From Solirubrobacterales bacterium (GTDB lineage Bacteria > Actinomycetota > Thermoleophilia > Solirubrobacterales > Solirubrobacteraceae), in assembly GCA_025963965.1 (NCBI GenBank), contig JAOPZS010000136.1, forward strand, positions 1 through 64,000: a stretch of DNA of 64,000 bases, written 5' to 3'. Of this stretch, positions 43,145 to 50,300 are shown piece after piece. Both the position numbers and the translations under genes were made by a program. Each line of letters opens with the position of its first letter. The first letter of the stretch is position 1. The notes below the pieces were generated by a model. The model did not search any database and was not told where the DNA came from. It saw nothing but the letters and a program-made list of their open reading frames with translations.

Positions 43145-44466
43145 GGCGCGTCGCCGTGATCGGCGGCGGGCTCGCAGGGATCTCGGCAGCGCTCGACTGC
43201 GCGGCGGCAGGCGCGCGGGTTACGCTCGTCGAGGTCCGGCGCCGGCTCGGCGGGGCGGCGTACTCCTTCGAGCGCGACGGGCTGCGCATGGACAACGGCC
43301 AGCACGTCTTCCTGCGCTGCTGCGAGGCCTACCGTGCGCTGCTTGAGCGTCTCGGCAGCTCCGACCTCGTCGCCGTGCAGGAGCGCCTCGACATCCCGGT
43401 GTTGAGCCCCGGGCACGCGCCGGCGCGGATCCGGCGCAACTCGCTGCATGCGCCCCTGCACCTCGCCGGCGCGCTCCTGCGCTATCCGCGCCTGCGGGCC
43501 TCCTCGCGCCTCGGCGCCGCCCGCGCTGCGCTGGCGCTGGCGCGGCTCGACCCGCAGGACCCGGCGCTCGAACGGAGCACCTTCGGCGAGTGGCTTGCCG
43601 CGCACGGCCAGGACGAGACGGCGGTCGCGGCGCTGTGGGACCTGATCGCGCTGCCGACGATGAACGTCCCCGCTGCCGACGCATCGCTGGCGCTCGCCGC
43701 ATTCGTGTTCCGCACGGGCCTGCTGTCGGGCGCCGCGTCCGGGGACATCGGCTTTCACGTCGCGACCCTGCAGGAGATCCTCGGCGACCCGGCGCGGCGC
43801 GCCCTCGAGCAGGAGGGCGTCGAGCTGCGCCTCGGCTGGCGCGCCGAGCGGCTGGAGCGCTGCGAGGACGGCTACGAGCTGAGCGGCCGCGCCGGGGGGG
43901 AGAGCGAATCGATCCACGCGGACGCGGCGATCGTCGCGCTCCCGCACGATCGCGCGGGGGCGCTGCTCGAGCCCCTGCTCGGCGCCAACGCGGGACGTCC
44001 CGGGCCGCTTCAGAGCTCGCCGATCGTGAACCTGCACATCGTCTATGACCGCGCTGTGCTCGACGAGCCGTTCGCCGCCGGCGTCGGGACCCCGGTGCAG
44101 TACCTGTTCGACCGCGGCGAGGCGGCCGGCGTTCCGGCCGGCTGTCAATATCTCGCCGTGTCGCTGTCCGGCGCCTCGGCGGAGATGGAGCTCAGCGTGG
44201 AGGAGCTGCGCGAGCGCTACCTCGCCGCGATGCGCGAGCTGCTGCCGCGAGCGCGCGAAGCGAACGTCGAGCGCTTCCAGGTGACCCGCGAACATGCCGC
44301 GACGTTTCGTGCCGCCCCTGGCGTCGCCGCGCTGCGCCCAGCCCAGCGCACGCCGCTGCCGGGCCTCGCGCTGGCCGGCGCCTGGACCGACACGGGCTGG
44401 CCGGCGACACTCGAGAGCGCCGTGCTCAGCGGCCATGCCGCCGCGCGCGTGGCGGTGGCGGCGTGA
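43141..44466 (+). CDS. hpnE: Hydroxysqualene dehydroxylase HpnE
   Basis: A 441-residue FAD-dependent amine-oxidase-fold protein. The dinucleotide motif VAVIGGGLAGISAALDCAAAG is at the N-terminus, followed by NGQHVFLRCCEAY and C-terminal LAGAWTDTGWPATLESAVLSG. HpnE reduces hydroxysqualene to squalene. GTG 43141 overlaps the hpnD stop. Together with HpnC and HpnD it provides squalene to Shc, so no eukaryote-type squalene synthase is needed. Confidence 0.93.
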   Translation: MRRVAVIGGGLAGISAALDCAAAGARVTLVEVRRRLGGAAYSFERDGLRMDNGQHVFLRCCEAYRALLERLGSSDLVAVQERLDIPVLSPGHAPARIRRNSLHAPLHLAGALLRYPRLRASSRLGAARAALALARLDPQDPALERSTFGEWLAAHGQDETAVAALWDLIALPTMNVPAADASLALAAFVFRTGLLSGAASGDIGFHVATLQEILGDPARRALEQEGVELRLGWRAERLERCEDGYELSGRAGGESESIHADAAIVALPHDRAGALLEPLLGANAGRPGPLQSSPIVNLHIVYDRAVLDEPFAAGVGTPVQYLFDRGEAAGVPAGCQYLAVSLSGASAEMELSVEELRERYLAAMRELLPRAREANVERFQVTREHAATFRAAPGVAALRPAQRTPLPGLALAGAWTDTGWPATLESAVLSGHAAARVAVAA

Positions 44467-45050
44467 GCGACCTGCTCGTCGCCGCGCCCCTGCGCGTCGA
44501 GGCGGCGCTGATCGCGTCCGCCGCGCGCGGCACGTTCGTGCAGAAGACCGGCATGGGGCCCGACAAGGCGCGCAGCGCCGCCCAGGAGCTCGGTGCCCGC
44601 GATGCCAGGGCGATGCTCGTGCTCGGCTTCTGCGGCGGCCTCGACGAGACCTCCGTGCCCGGCGAAGTGATCGTCGCCGAGGAGATCTACGCGGCGGCCG
44701 ACGAGAACCACCCGGAGCAGCCGATCCGCTGCGACCTCGCCTACCAGCTGCTCGGACGGCTGACGGGCCTCGGGCTGAAGGTGCGCGTCGGCAAGCTCGT
44801 CTGCGTCTCGCACCTGGCGCTCGGCGAGCGGCGCGCCGAGCTTCACGCCGGTGGCGCGATCGCCGTCGACATGGAGTCGGTGTGGCTGGCCGCGGGCGCA
44901 GGGGATCGCCCGTTCGGCGTCGTGCGGGTCGTGCTCGACAGCCCGAGCCACGAGTTGCTGCGTCCGCAGGCGCTCGGCGGGGCGCTGCGAGCGGCACTGG
45001 CGCTGCGCAAGGTGGCAGGCGCCCTTCACGACTGGGCCCCCGGCGACTAA
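44463..45050 (+). CDS. hpnG: HpnG-like nucleoside phosphorylase
   Basis: A 195-residue protein of the PNP/UDP phosphorylase fold, short for the family. TGMGPDKAR, LVLGFCGGLDETSVPGEVIVAEEI and AVDMESVWLAAGAG (the DMES/DMEA active-site motif) are visible. HpnG removes adenine from adenosylhopane to give ribosylhopane. GTG start overlaps hpnE. The function is assigned mainly from position between hpnE and hpnH. Confidence 0.85.
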   Translation: MSDLLVAAPLRVEAALIASAARGTFVQKTGMGPDKARSAAQELGARDARAMLVLGFCGGLDETSVPGEVIVAEEIYAAADENHPEQPIRCDLAYQLLGRLTGLGLKVRVGKLVCVSHLALGERRAELHAGGAIAVDMESVWLAAGAGDRPFGVVRVVLDSPSHELLRPQALGGALRAALALRKVAGALHDWAPGD

Positions 45051-45053
45051 GGT
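45048..45053 (+). promoter_or_regulatory. -10 hexamer TAAGGT, possible internal promoter for hpnH
   Basis: TAAGGT includes the hpnG stop codon and lies 9 bases before the hpnH ATG. Confidence 0.3.
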
Positions 45054-45062
45054 AGGGCGCGC

Positions 45063-46067
45063 ATGGGAGCCCGCTTCAAACAGAGCACGCGGATGGGCAT
45101 CTACCTCGCGCGCCAGCGGTTGGCCAAACGGGACAAGTTCCCGCTGATCGTCGAGCTCGAGCCGCTGTTCCAATGCAACCTCGCCTGCTCGGGCTGCGGC
45201 AAGATCCAGCATCCCGAGCACGAGCTGCGCCGGCGGATGCCCGTCGAGCAGGCGGTCGGCGCGATCGAGGAGTCGGGTGCTCCGATGGTCTCGATCGCCG
45301 GCGGCGAGCCGCTGATCCATCCGGAGATCCACGTGATCGCCGACGAGCTGGTCAAACGCAAGCGGTTCGTCTACCTCTGCACGAATGCGCTGCTGCTCGA
45401 GAAGAAGCTCGACAAATTCACGCCCAGCCCGTACTTCGCCTGGGCGGTGCACATGGACGGGCTGCGCGAGCGCCACGACGAATCGGTCGAGCGCGAGGGT
45501 GTCTTCGACAAGGCCGTCGCCGCGATCAAGGCTGCCAAGGCGGCCGGCTTCCGGGTCACGACCAACACGACCTTCTTCACGCACGACTCGGCCAAGACGA
45601 TCCGCGAGGTGCTCGACTTCCTCAACGACGACCTCGAAGTCGACCAGATGATGATCTCGCCGGCATACGCCTATGAGAAAGCGCCCGACCAGGAACACTT
45701 CCTGGGCGTGCAGCAGACACGCGAGCTCTTCACCGAGGCGTTCTCCGGTGGCCGGCGCAAGCGCTGGCGCCTGAACCACAGCCCGCTGTTCCTCGACTTC
45801 CTCGAAGGCAACGCCGAATTCGACTGCACCGCCTGGGGGATCCCGAGCTACTCGCTGTTCGGCTGGCAGCGGCCGTGCTACCTGATGTCCGACGGCTACA
45901 CCGAGACCTACAAAGAGTTGATCGAGACGACCGACTGGAGCGCCTACGGCCGCGGCAAGGATCCGCGCTGCGAAAACTGCATGGCGCACTGCGGCTATGA
46001 GCCCACCGCGGTGCTGCAGACGACCCACTCGCTGCGCCAGTCACTGCGCGCTCTCGTCGCCGGCTGA
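45063..46067 (+). CDS. hpnH: Adenosylhopane synthase HpnH (radical SAM)
   Basis: A 334-residue radical SAM protein with the cluster motif C-x3-C-x2-C in FQCNLACSGCGKIQ (C38, C42, C45) and family blocks VSIAGGEPLIHPEI, NTTFFTHDS and WGIPSYSLFGWQRPCYLM, and a C-terminal SPASM-like cysteine set (RCENCMAHCGYE). HpnH adds 5'-deoxyadenosine to diploptene, the first step of side-chain extension. The 3' end overlaps the convergent gene by 27 bases. Confidence 0.95.
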   Translation: MGARFKQSTRMGIYLARQRLAKRDKFPLIVELEPLFQCNLACSGCGKIQHPEHELRRRMPVEQAVGAIEESGAPMVSIAGGEPLIHPEIHVIADELVKRKRFVYLCTNALLLEKKLDKFTPSPYFAWAVHMDGLRERHDESVEREGVFDKAVAAIKAAKAAGFRVTTNTTFFTHDSAKTIREVLDFLNDDLEVDQMMISPAYAYEKAPDQEHFLGVQQTRELFTEAFSGGRRKRWRLNHSPLFLDFLEGNAEFDCTAWGIPSYSLFGWQRPCYLMSDGYTETYKELIETTDWSAYGRGKDPRCENCMAHCGYEPTAVLQTTHSLRQSLRALVAG

Positions 46068-47099
46068 GCCGGCTTCGCGGCGCAGTTCCCCCCACTTCAC
46101 CCCCTCCCTCAGCAGCGCCGGCACGCCGAGCGCCAGCGCTGTCACCACCTCGACGGCCTGCAGGATGATCCCGTACGCCAGGCCCTGACCCGCGCTGACC
46201 CCGTAAGCGGCCAGCACGACCAGGCAGGCGGCCTGGAAGACGCCGACGTTCGACGGCGTCGCCGGCAGGATCGCGCTGACGTTGACCGCCAGCAGGATCG
46301 CCGCCGCGGCCGCAAGGCCCGTCTCGTGCTGCAGGCCGAGCGCGAGCAGCACCGCGTAGCAGGCAAGCCACTGCAGCGCCCAGGCCACGAGCTGCATCGC
46401 CACCGCCGGCAGTCCGTAGCGGGGGTGGCGAAAGACGGCCAGACCGGTGCGCGCCAGGCGCAGCAGCCGCTCCACCGTCTCGGCCGCGACGCGTAGACGG
46501 CGCGAGGGCGAGCGCGCGCCGAGCGAGAGCAGGCGCGGGCCGGCCACGACCAGAGCACACACCGCGAGCGGCACGGCGATCGCGAGCACGACGCCGGTGA
46601 GGTTGCCGCGGGCCAGCGGCACGGCCGTGAACGTGACGACGGCCAGGATCGCCAGCGCCAGCAGGTTGATCAGTGTCTGAGAGAAGACCGTCCCGGCGAC
46701 GATCGCGAGCAGGCGCCTGCGCGAGCCGTCGAGCCGGCGGGCGAGCACGATCACGCGCGACGGCTCGCCGAGCCTGCCCGGGAACACCGCCGATGCCATT
46801 ACGCCGATCATCGTCGCCCGCGTCACGGGCGCCCAGTCGATCCGTGTGTCGGGCAGCGCCGCGCGCAGCACCTCGTACCAGGAGATCGAGCGGAACACGA
46901 GCGAGGCTGCCATCAGCGCGACGGCCAGCACGATCCAGCCGGGGTGGGCGGAGATCAGGGCATGTCCCACGCGGCTCAGGTCGAGCCGGGTCAGCGCGAA
47001 CGCGATCAGGCCGGCGGAGAGGAGCATCACCGCGGCGAAGCCGAGCCGGCGCCGGCCCCGGCCCGGGCGCGGCGAGGATCGGCGCTCCGGCTGTTCCAT
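46041..47099 (-). CDS. Flippase-like/lysylphosphatidylglycerol synthetase TM-family membrane protein
   Basis: A 352-residue protein with about 7-8 membrane helices of the UPF0104/LPG_synthase_TM family (FRSISWYEVLRAALPDTRIDW, MASAVFPGRLGEPSRVIVLARR, LPATPSNVGVFQAACLVVLAAYGVS). Members include lipid flippases and MprF-like membrane domains. Its position just beyond the hopanoid operon invites a role in moving a lipid, perhaps a hopanoid, but it is encoded convergently and need not be co-regulated. Confidence 0.8.
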   Translation of the reverse strand: MEQPERRSSPRPGRGRRRLGFAAVMLLSAGLIAFALTRLDLSRVGHALISAHPGWIVLAVALMAASLVFRSISWYEVLRAALPDTRIDWAPVTRATMIGVMASAVFPGRLGEPSRVIVLARRLDGSRRRLLAIVAGTVFSQTLINLLALAILAVVTFTAVPLARGNLTGVVLAIAVPLAVCALVVAGPRLLSLGARSPSRRLRVAAETVERLLRLARTGLAVFRHPRYGLPAVAMQLVAWALQWLACYAVLLALGLQHETGLAAAAAILLAVNVSAILPATPSNVGVFQAACLVVLAAYGVSAGQGLAYGIILQAVEVVTALALGVPALLREGVKWGELRREAGSAGDESAQ

Positions 47100-47203
47100 T
47101 CGCGGGGGTCTATCAGGTCGGCGGGCGCCGATTCTCGCCGCCGCGGCGCGAACGCGCCACGGAGCCGGGCGTCGCGGCGGTCGCTAACCTGCCAGGCGCA
47201 GCG

Positions 47204-47659
47204 ATGAGGCCCGCTCCCCAACGCGAGCCGGACATCGACCCGGGCACCGAGGGCGTCGCTCTCGCGGCGCCCGTAGACGGTCGAGAGCTCGGCGCGATCT
47301 TCGCCGGCGGCTTCCTGGGTGCACTCGCGCGGGCCGCGCTCTCCCAGGCGCTGGGCGTGGCGCCGCAGGGGTGGCCGTGGCCGACGTTCGCCGTCAACAT
47401 CGCCGCCGCCGGCCTGCTCGGCTACGTGATCGCGCGGCTCGGCGCCAGAGGCCGGGACACCCTCTACGCCCGCGCCTTCCTCGCGAGCGGCCTGTGCGCC
47501 GCGCTCGGCACGTTCTCGACGGTGATGCTCGAGCTGATCCATCTCGCCGAGCACGACCGCACCGCGCTCGCCTGCGCATACGCCGCGGCGAGCGTCGCCG
47601 GCGGCCTGGCGGCCGTCGTCGTCGGCATGCGGCTCGGAAAGCGCGGGGGAGAGGCGTGA
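47204..47659 (+). CDS. crcB: Fluoride channel CrcB/Fluc, first of pair
   Basis: A 151-residue protein with an N-terminal extension of about 28 residues and four membrane helices. GGFLGALARAALSQ, TFAVNIAAAGLLGYVIARL and LASGLCAALGTFSTVMLE are the Fluc GxxGAxxR, N and TFSTF-like motifs. It exports fluoride. TAACCT is 13 bases upstream. The stop overlaps the second crcB, and such adjacent pairs usually form antiparallel heterodimers. Confidence 0.9.
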   Translation: MRPAPQREPDIDPGTEGVALAAPVDGRELGAIFAGGFLGALARAALSQALGVAPQGWPWPTFAVNIAAAGLLGYVIARLGARGRDTLYARAFLASGLCAALGTFSTVMLELIHLAEHDRTALACAYAAASVAGGLAAVVVGMRLGKRGGEA

Positions 47660-48021
47660 GCTTCCTCGCGCTGTGGGCCGGTGTCGGGGCGATCGGCGGG
47701 GCGGCGTCGGTCACGCGCCATCTCGTTTACCGCGTGCTTTCGCGCGGACGCAGCTCGCGCTTCGCGTCGGCGACGCTGGCGGTCAACGTGAGCGGGTCGC
47801 TCGTGCTCGGCCTGCTTGTCGGCGCGGGTGTGCACGGTGATGCGTACCTGCTGGCAGGCACCGCCGCGATCGGCTCCTACACGACGTTCTCGACGTGGAT
47901 GCTCGACACCGAGAGACTGGCCGAGGCCGGACGCGCGGCGTGGGCCGTGCTCAACATCCTGGCGAGCTTCGCGCTCGGGATCGCCGCAGTCGAACTCGGC
48001 AGGACGATCGCCGGCGGCTGA
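47656..48021 (+). CDS. crcB: Fluoride channel CrcB/Fluc, second of pair
   Basis: A 121-residue four-helix Fluc protein: GVGAIGGAASVTRHLVYRVL, SATLAVNVSGSLVLGLL and GTAAIGSYTTFSTWMLDTE. GTG start overlaps the first crcB. The opposite charge placement at loops of the two copies would be expected for a dual-topology pair. No fluoride riboswitch was recognised upstream of the pair. Confidence 0.92.
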   Translation: MSFLALWAGVGAIGGAASVTRHLVYRVLSRGRSSRFASATLAVNVSGSLVLGLLVGAGVHGDAYLLAGTAAIGSYTTFSTWMLDTERLAEAGRAAWAVLNILASFALGIAAVELGRTIAGG

Positions 48022-48078
48022 TCGGCCCGCGTCGCCGGTCCGCGTCTCCGGCGCGATGCCGGCGCCCTGAGCGGCCGG

Positions 48079-48654
48079 CTAGGCGGGAAAGCGCGATGCC
48101 CACTGCTCGAGCGGAACGCGCAGGCCGTTGCAGAGGTAGGAGATCACGTGGTACCACCCGGCCGTCACGATCAGCTCGATGATCTGCTCGTCGCCGAAGC
48201 TCGAGCGCAGCTCCGAGAACAGCTGATCGGAGATCGAGCTGGTCTCGTGCAGCTCCTCGGCGAGCCGCATCACGGCTGCCTCGGCGGGGCTCCAGCAGCC
48301 GTCGGCCCCGCTGCCCCGGACGGTTGAGCGAAGCCGCTCCTCGTCGAGGCCCGCCGCCGCGGCGAAGGCGGCAGCGTGCACGCCCCACTCGTACTCGGCG
48401 CCCGTCAACGCGCACGTGCGGTCGATCATCACCTCGCGGAGATTCAGCGGCACGGAGGCGCGCGACCCGAGGATCCCGGCGCCGAGCGGCAGCATCCGGC
48501 CCATCAGCTCGGGATGGCGGGCGAGCGTGCGGAAGAGCGCCAACGGGTCGATGCCGCCGCCGGGGGGCATCCAGCGCTCGAGCTGCGCGGCGGTCTGCGT
48601 CTCGTAGGGCGGCTCGAGCGGCGCGATCCGGGGCGGTGCGGCGGCGGCGTTCAT
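48079..48654 (-). CDS. Carboxymuconolactone decarboxylase/AhpD-family protein
   Basis: A 191-residue CMD-fold protein. The conserved block VMIDRTCALTGAEYEWGVHAAAFAAAAGL has one cysteine where AhpD has CxxC, and the helical C-terminal region (ELIVTAGWYHVISYLCNGLRVPLE) matches the family. The role could be alkylhydroperoxidase-like or a decarboxylase. ATG 48654 has GGAG 4 bases upstream; ATG 48690 would add 12 residues. Divergent from an HxlR regulator that may control it. Confidence 0.83.
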   Translation of the reverse strand: MNAAAAPPRIAPLEPPYETQTAAQLERWMPPGGGIDPLALFRTLARHPELMGRMLPLGAGILGSRASVPLNLREVMIDRTCALTGAEYEWGVHAAAFAAAAGLDEERLRSTVRGSGADGCWSPAEAAVMRLAEELHETSSISDQLFSELRSSFGDEQIIELIVTAGWYHVISYLCNGLRVPLEQWASRFPA

Positions 48655-48669
48655 TAGACTCCGATCTTC

Positions 48670-48722
48670 GTGCTTCGATTTCCACAGCATCCGGGACCCT
48701 ACCGCTTCTGTTTACGAAGCAC
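48670..48722. promoter_or_regulatory. Inverted repeat GTGCTTCG-N37-CGAAGCAC in the divergent promoter region
   Basis: Perfect 8-bp arms at 48670-48677 and 48715-48722 between the CMD gene and the HxlR gene; a -10-like TAGGGT for the minus strand lies between them. The likely ligand is the adjacent HxlR protein. Confidence 0.4.
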
Positions 48723-48734
48723 CATGCCGACGCC

Positions 48735-49085
48735 GTGAGCGCGGGCGAGCCTGTGCCGGGCGCACCGGTCAGAGGGTCGGCCAGCGGCCGGCCGATCATG
48801 GCCCTGCTCGACCTCCTCGGACGGCGCTGGGCGCTGCGTGCGCTGTGGGAGCTGCGCGACGGCCCGCTGCAGTTCCGCGCCCTGCAGGCGCGCTGTGGCG
48901 GGATCTCCTCGAGCGTCCTCAACAACCGCCTCACCGAGCTGCGCGCCGCCGGCATCGTCGAACACGCACAGGGTGGCTACGCGCTCAGCGAGGAGGGCGG
49001 GCAGCTGCTTGGCGGGCTCGAGCCCCTGCAGGCGTGGTCGGAGCGGTGGGCCGGGCGCGCCGTCAGACCTCGAGCATCAGCGTGA
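48735..49085 (+). CDS. HxlR-family transcriptional regulator
   Basis: A 116-residue winged helix: LLGRRWALRALWELRDGPLQFRAL, ISSSVLNNRLTELRAAGIVEH, GYALSEEGGQLLGGLEPLQAWSERW. The usual N-terminal cysteine of redox-sensing HxlR proteins is not present. GTG 48735 is the first plausible start. It probably regulates the divergent CMD-family gene. Its 3' end overlaps dtd by 23 bases on the opposite strand. Confidence 0.85.
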   Translation: MSAGEPVPGAPVRGSASGRPIMALLDLLGRRWALRALWELRDGPLQFRALQARCGGISSSVLNNRLTELRAAGIVEHAQGGYALSEEGGQLLGGLEPLQAWSERWAGRAVRPRASA

Positions 49086-49479
49086 CCGGCCCGTCGTTGA
49101 CGAGCTCGACCGCCATCGCCGCCCCGAACACGCCCTTGCGTGCGCCGGCGCGCTCGCAGAAGCGCTCGTAGAGCGGCTCCGCCTGCGGGCCCGGAGCGGC
49201 CGCGACGAAGCTCGGGCGGTTGCCCTTGCGAGCGTCGCCGTAGAGCGTGAACTGGCTGACGCAGAGGATCTCGCGGTCGCCCAGCGGCGCGTTGATCGCC
49301 CCCTGCTCGTCGCGGAACACCCGGAGAGCCCTCACCTTCGCCGCAAGCCTGTCCGCCTGCTCCGGGCCGTCCTCGCGCGATACCCCGAGCAGCACCAGCA
49401 GGCCCGGCCCGATCTCGGCGATCAGCCGGTCCTCGACGCTGACGCTCGCCCGGCTGACCCTCTGAACGAGCGCGCGCAT
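49063..49479 (-). CDS. dtd: D-aminoacyl-tRNA deacylase
   Basis: A 138-residue DTD that hydrolyses D-aminoacyl-tRNAs (and glycyl-tRNAAla). MRALVQRVSRASVSV at the start, LCVSQFTLYGDARKGNRPSF (catalytic SQFTLYG) and the C-terminal NDGPVTLMLEV (cross-subunit GP motif, here GPVT) are intact. ATG 49479 gives the canonical N-terminus; the in-frame ATG at 49497 lies in the ArsR operator. Confidence 0.93.
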   Translation of the reverse strand: MRALVQRVSRASVSVEDRLIAEIGPGLLVLLGVSREDGPEQADRLAAKVRALRVFRDEQGAINAPLGDREILCVSQFTLYGDARKGNRPSFVAAAPGPQAEPLYERFCERAGARKGVFGAAMAVELVNDGPVTLMLEV

Positions 49480-49495
49480 CGCGGCTGAGTATGTC

Positions 49496-49519
49496 ATAGT
49501 TAAGTGGATGCTTAACTAT
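49496..49519. promoter_or_regulatory. 9-bp inverted repeat over the arsR start: probable operator
   Basis: ATAGTTAAG (49496-49504) and CTTAACTAT (49511-49519) are perfect arms around a 6-base centre that holds the arsR ATG. AT-rich palindromes like this are typical ArsR-family sites. Binding would block transcription or translation start of the arsR-SRPBCC-MFS operon. Confidence 0.65.
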
Positions 49520-49846
49520 TGTGATCCGGTCGACATGGTGTTCCACGCGCTCGGTGACCCGACGCGACGGCAGATAGTCGACCAGCTCAGTCACGGACCG
49601 GCCTCGGTCAGCGAGTTGGCGGCACCGCTGCCGATCTCGCTGCCTGCGGTGGTGCAGCACCTGCGGGTGCTGCACGAGTGCGGGCTGGTGGACTCGGAGA
49701 AGGTCGGGCGCGTGCGCACCTGTCGCGTCCGCCCGGCCACGATGCGCCGGGCCGAGGACTGGATCGCCCAGCGGCGCGACGAGTGGGAGCGCCGGCTGGA
49801 CAGGCTCGGCGAGTTCCTCGCCGAGGAAGACGACAAGAAAGGATGA
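49508..49846 (+). CDS. ArsR-family transcriptional regulator
   Basis: A 112-residue winged helix: VFHALGDPTRRQIVDQLSHGPASVSELAAPLPISLPAVVQHLRVLHECGLV. No metal-binding cysteine pair (the only cysteines are Cys5 and scattered ones), consistent with the subgroup paired with SRPBCC proteins that does not sense arsenic. Its start codon sits inside a perfect palindrome, so autoregulation is likely. Confidence 0.9.
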   Translation: MLNYCDPVDMVFHALGDPTRRQIVDQLSHGPASVSELAAPLPISLPAVVQHLRVLHECGLVDSEKVGRVRTCRVRPATMRRAEDWIAQRRDEWERRLDRLGEFLAEEDDKKG

Positions 49847-49850
49847 GCAG

Positions 49851-50300
49851 ATGAATGGACGTTCGACAGAACACGGGACGCTCGTGATCGAGCGCAGCTT
49901 CCCGACGCCGGCACCGCGGGTCTTTGCGGCCTGGACCTCGGTCGAGGCGAAGTCGAAGTGGTTCGGGCCGCGCACGCAGGAGGGCTTCGAGCTGGACTTC
50001 CAGATCGGAGGGCGCGAGCGTTTCGTCGCGGAGGGCCCGGACGGGGAACGCTACACCTACGTCGCGCTCTACCACGACATCGTGAAGGACGAGCGGATCG
50101 TCTACACCTATGAGATGTACCTCGGCGAGGAGCGCATCTCGGTGTCCGTGGCGACGGTCGAGCTCGCACCGGCAGGCGAGGGCACGCAGCTGACGCTGAC
50201 AGAGCAGGGCGTGTTCCTGGACGGCCACGACACGGCTGCCCAGCGCGAGCACGGCACGCGCGATCTGATCGAGCATCTCGCCGAGGCGGTGAGCGGATGA
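49851..50300 (+). CDS. SRPBCC/AHSA1-family protein
   Basis: A 149-residue START-like (AHSA1) protein: IERSFPTPAPRVFAAWTSVEAKSKWFGP, ELDFQIGGRERF, YTYVALYHDIVKDERIVYTYEMY and LTLTEQGVFLDG. AAGGATGAGCAG before the ATG, 4 bases after arsR. ArsR-AHSA1 pairs are widespread; the START cavity probably binds a hydrophobic ligand, possibly the inducer or cargo related to the MFS pump that follows. The function is an inference from family and context. Confidence 0.87.
   Translation: MNGRSTEHGTLVIERSFPTPAPRVFAAWTSVEAKSKWFGPRTQEGFELDFQIGGRERFVAEGPDGERYTYVALYHDIVKDERIVYTYEMYLGEERISVSVATVELAPAGEGTQLTLTEQGVFLDGHDTAAQREHGTRDLIEHLAEAVSG

Noticed and set aside
47100-47203. Fluoride riboswitch upstream of the crcB pair
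   Set aside because: The conserved crcB-motif elements could not be found in the GC-rich stretch before the first crcB.
48022-48078. Terminator between crcB and the convergent CMD gene
   Set aside because: Several short CCGGCG/CGCCGG pairings are possible but none is clearly dominant, so no feature was called.
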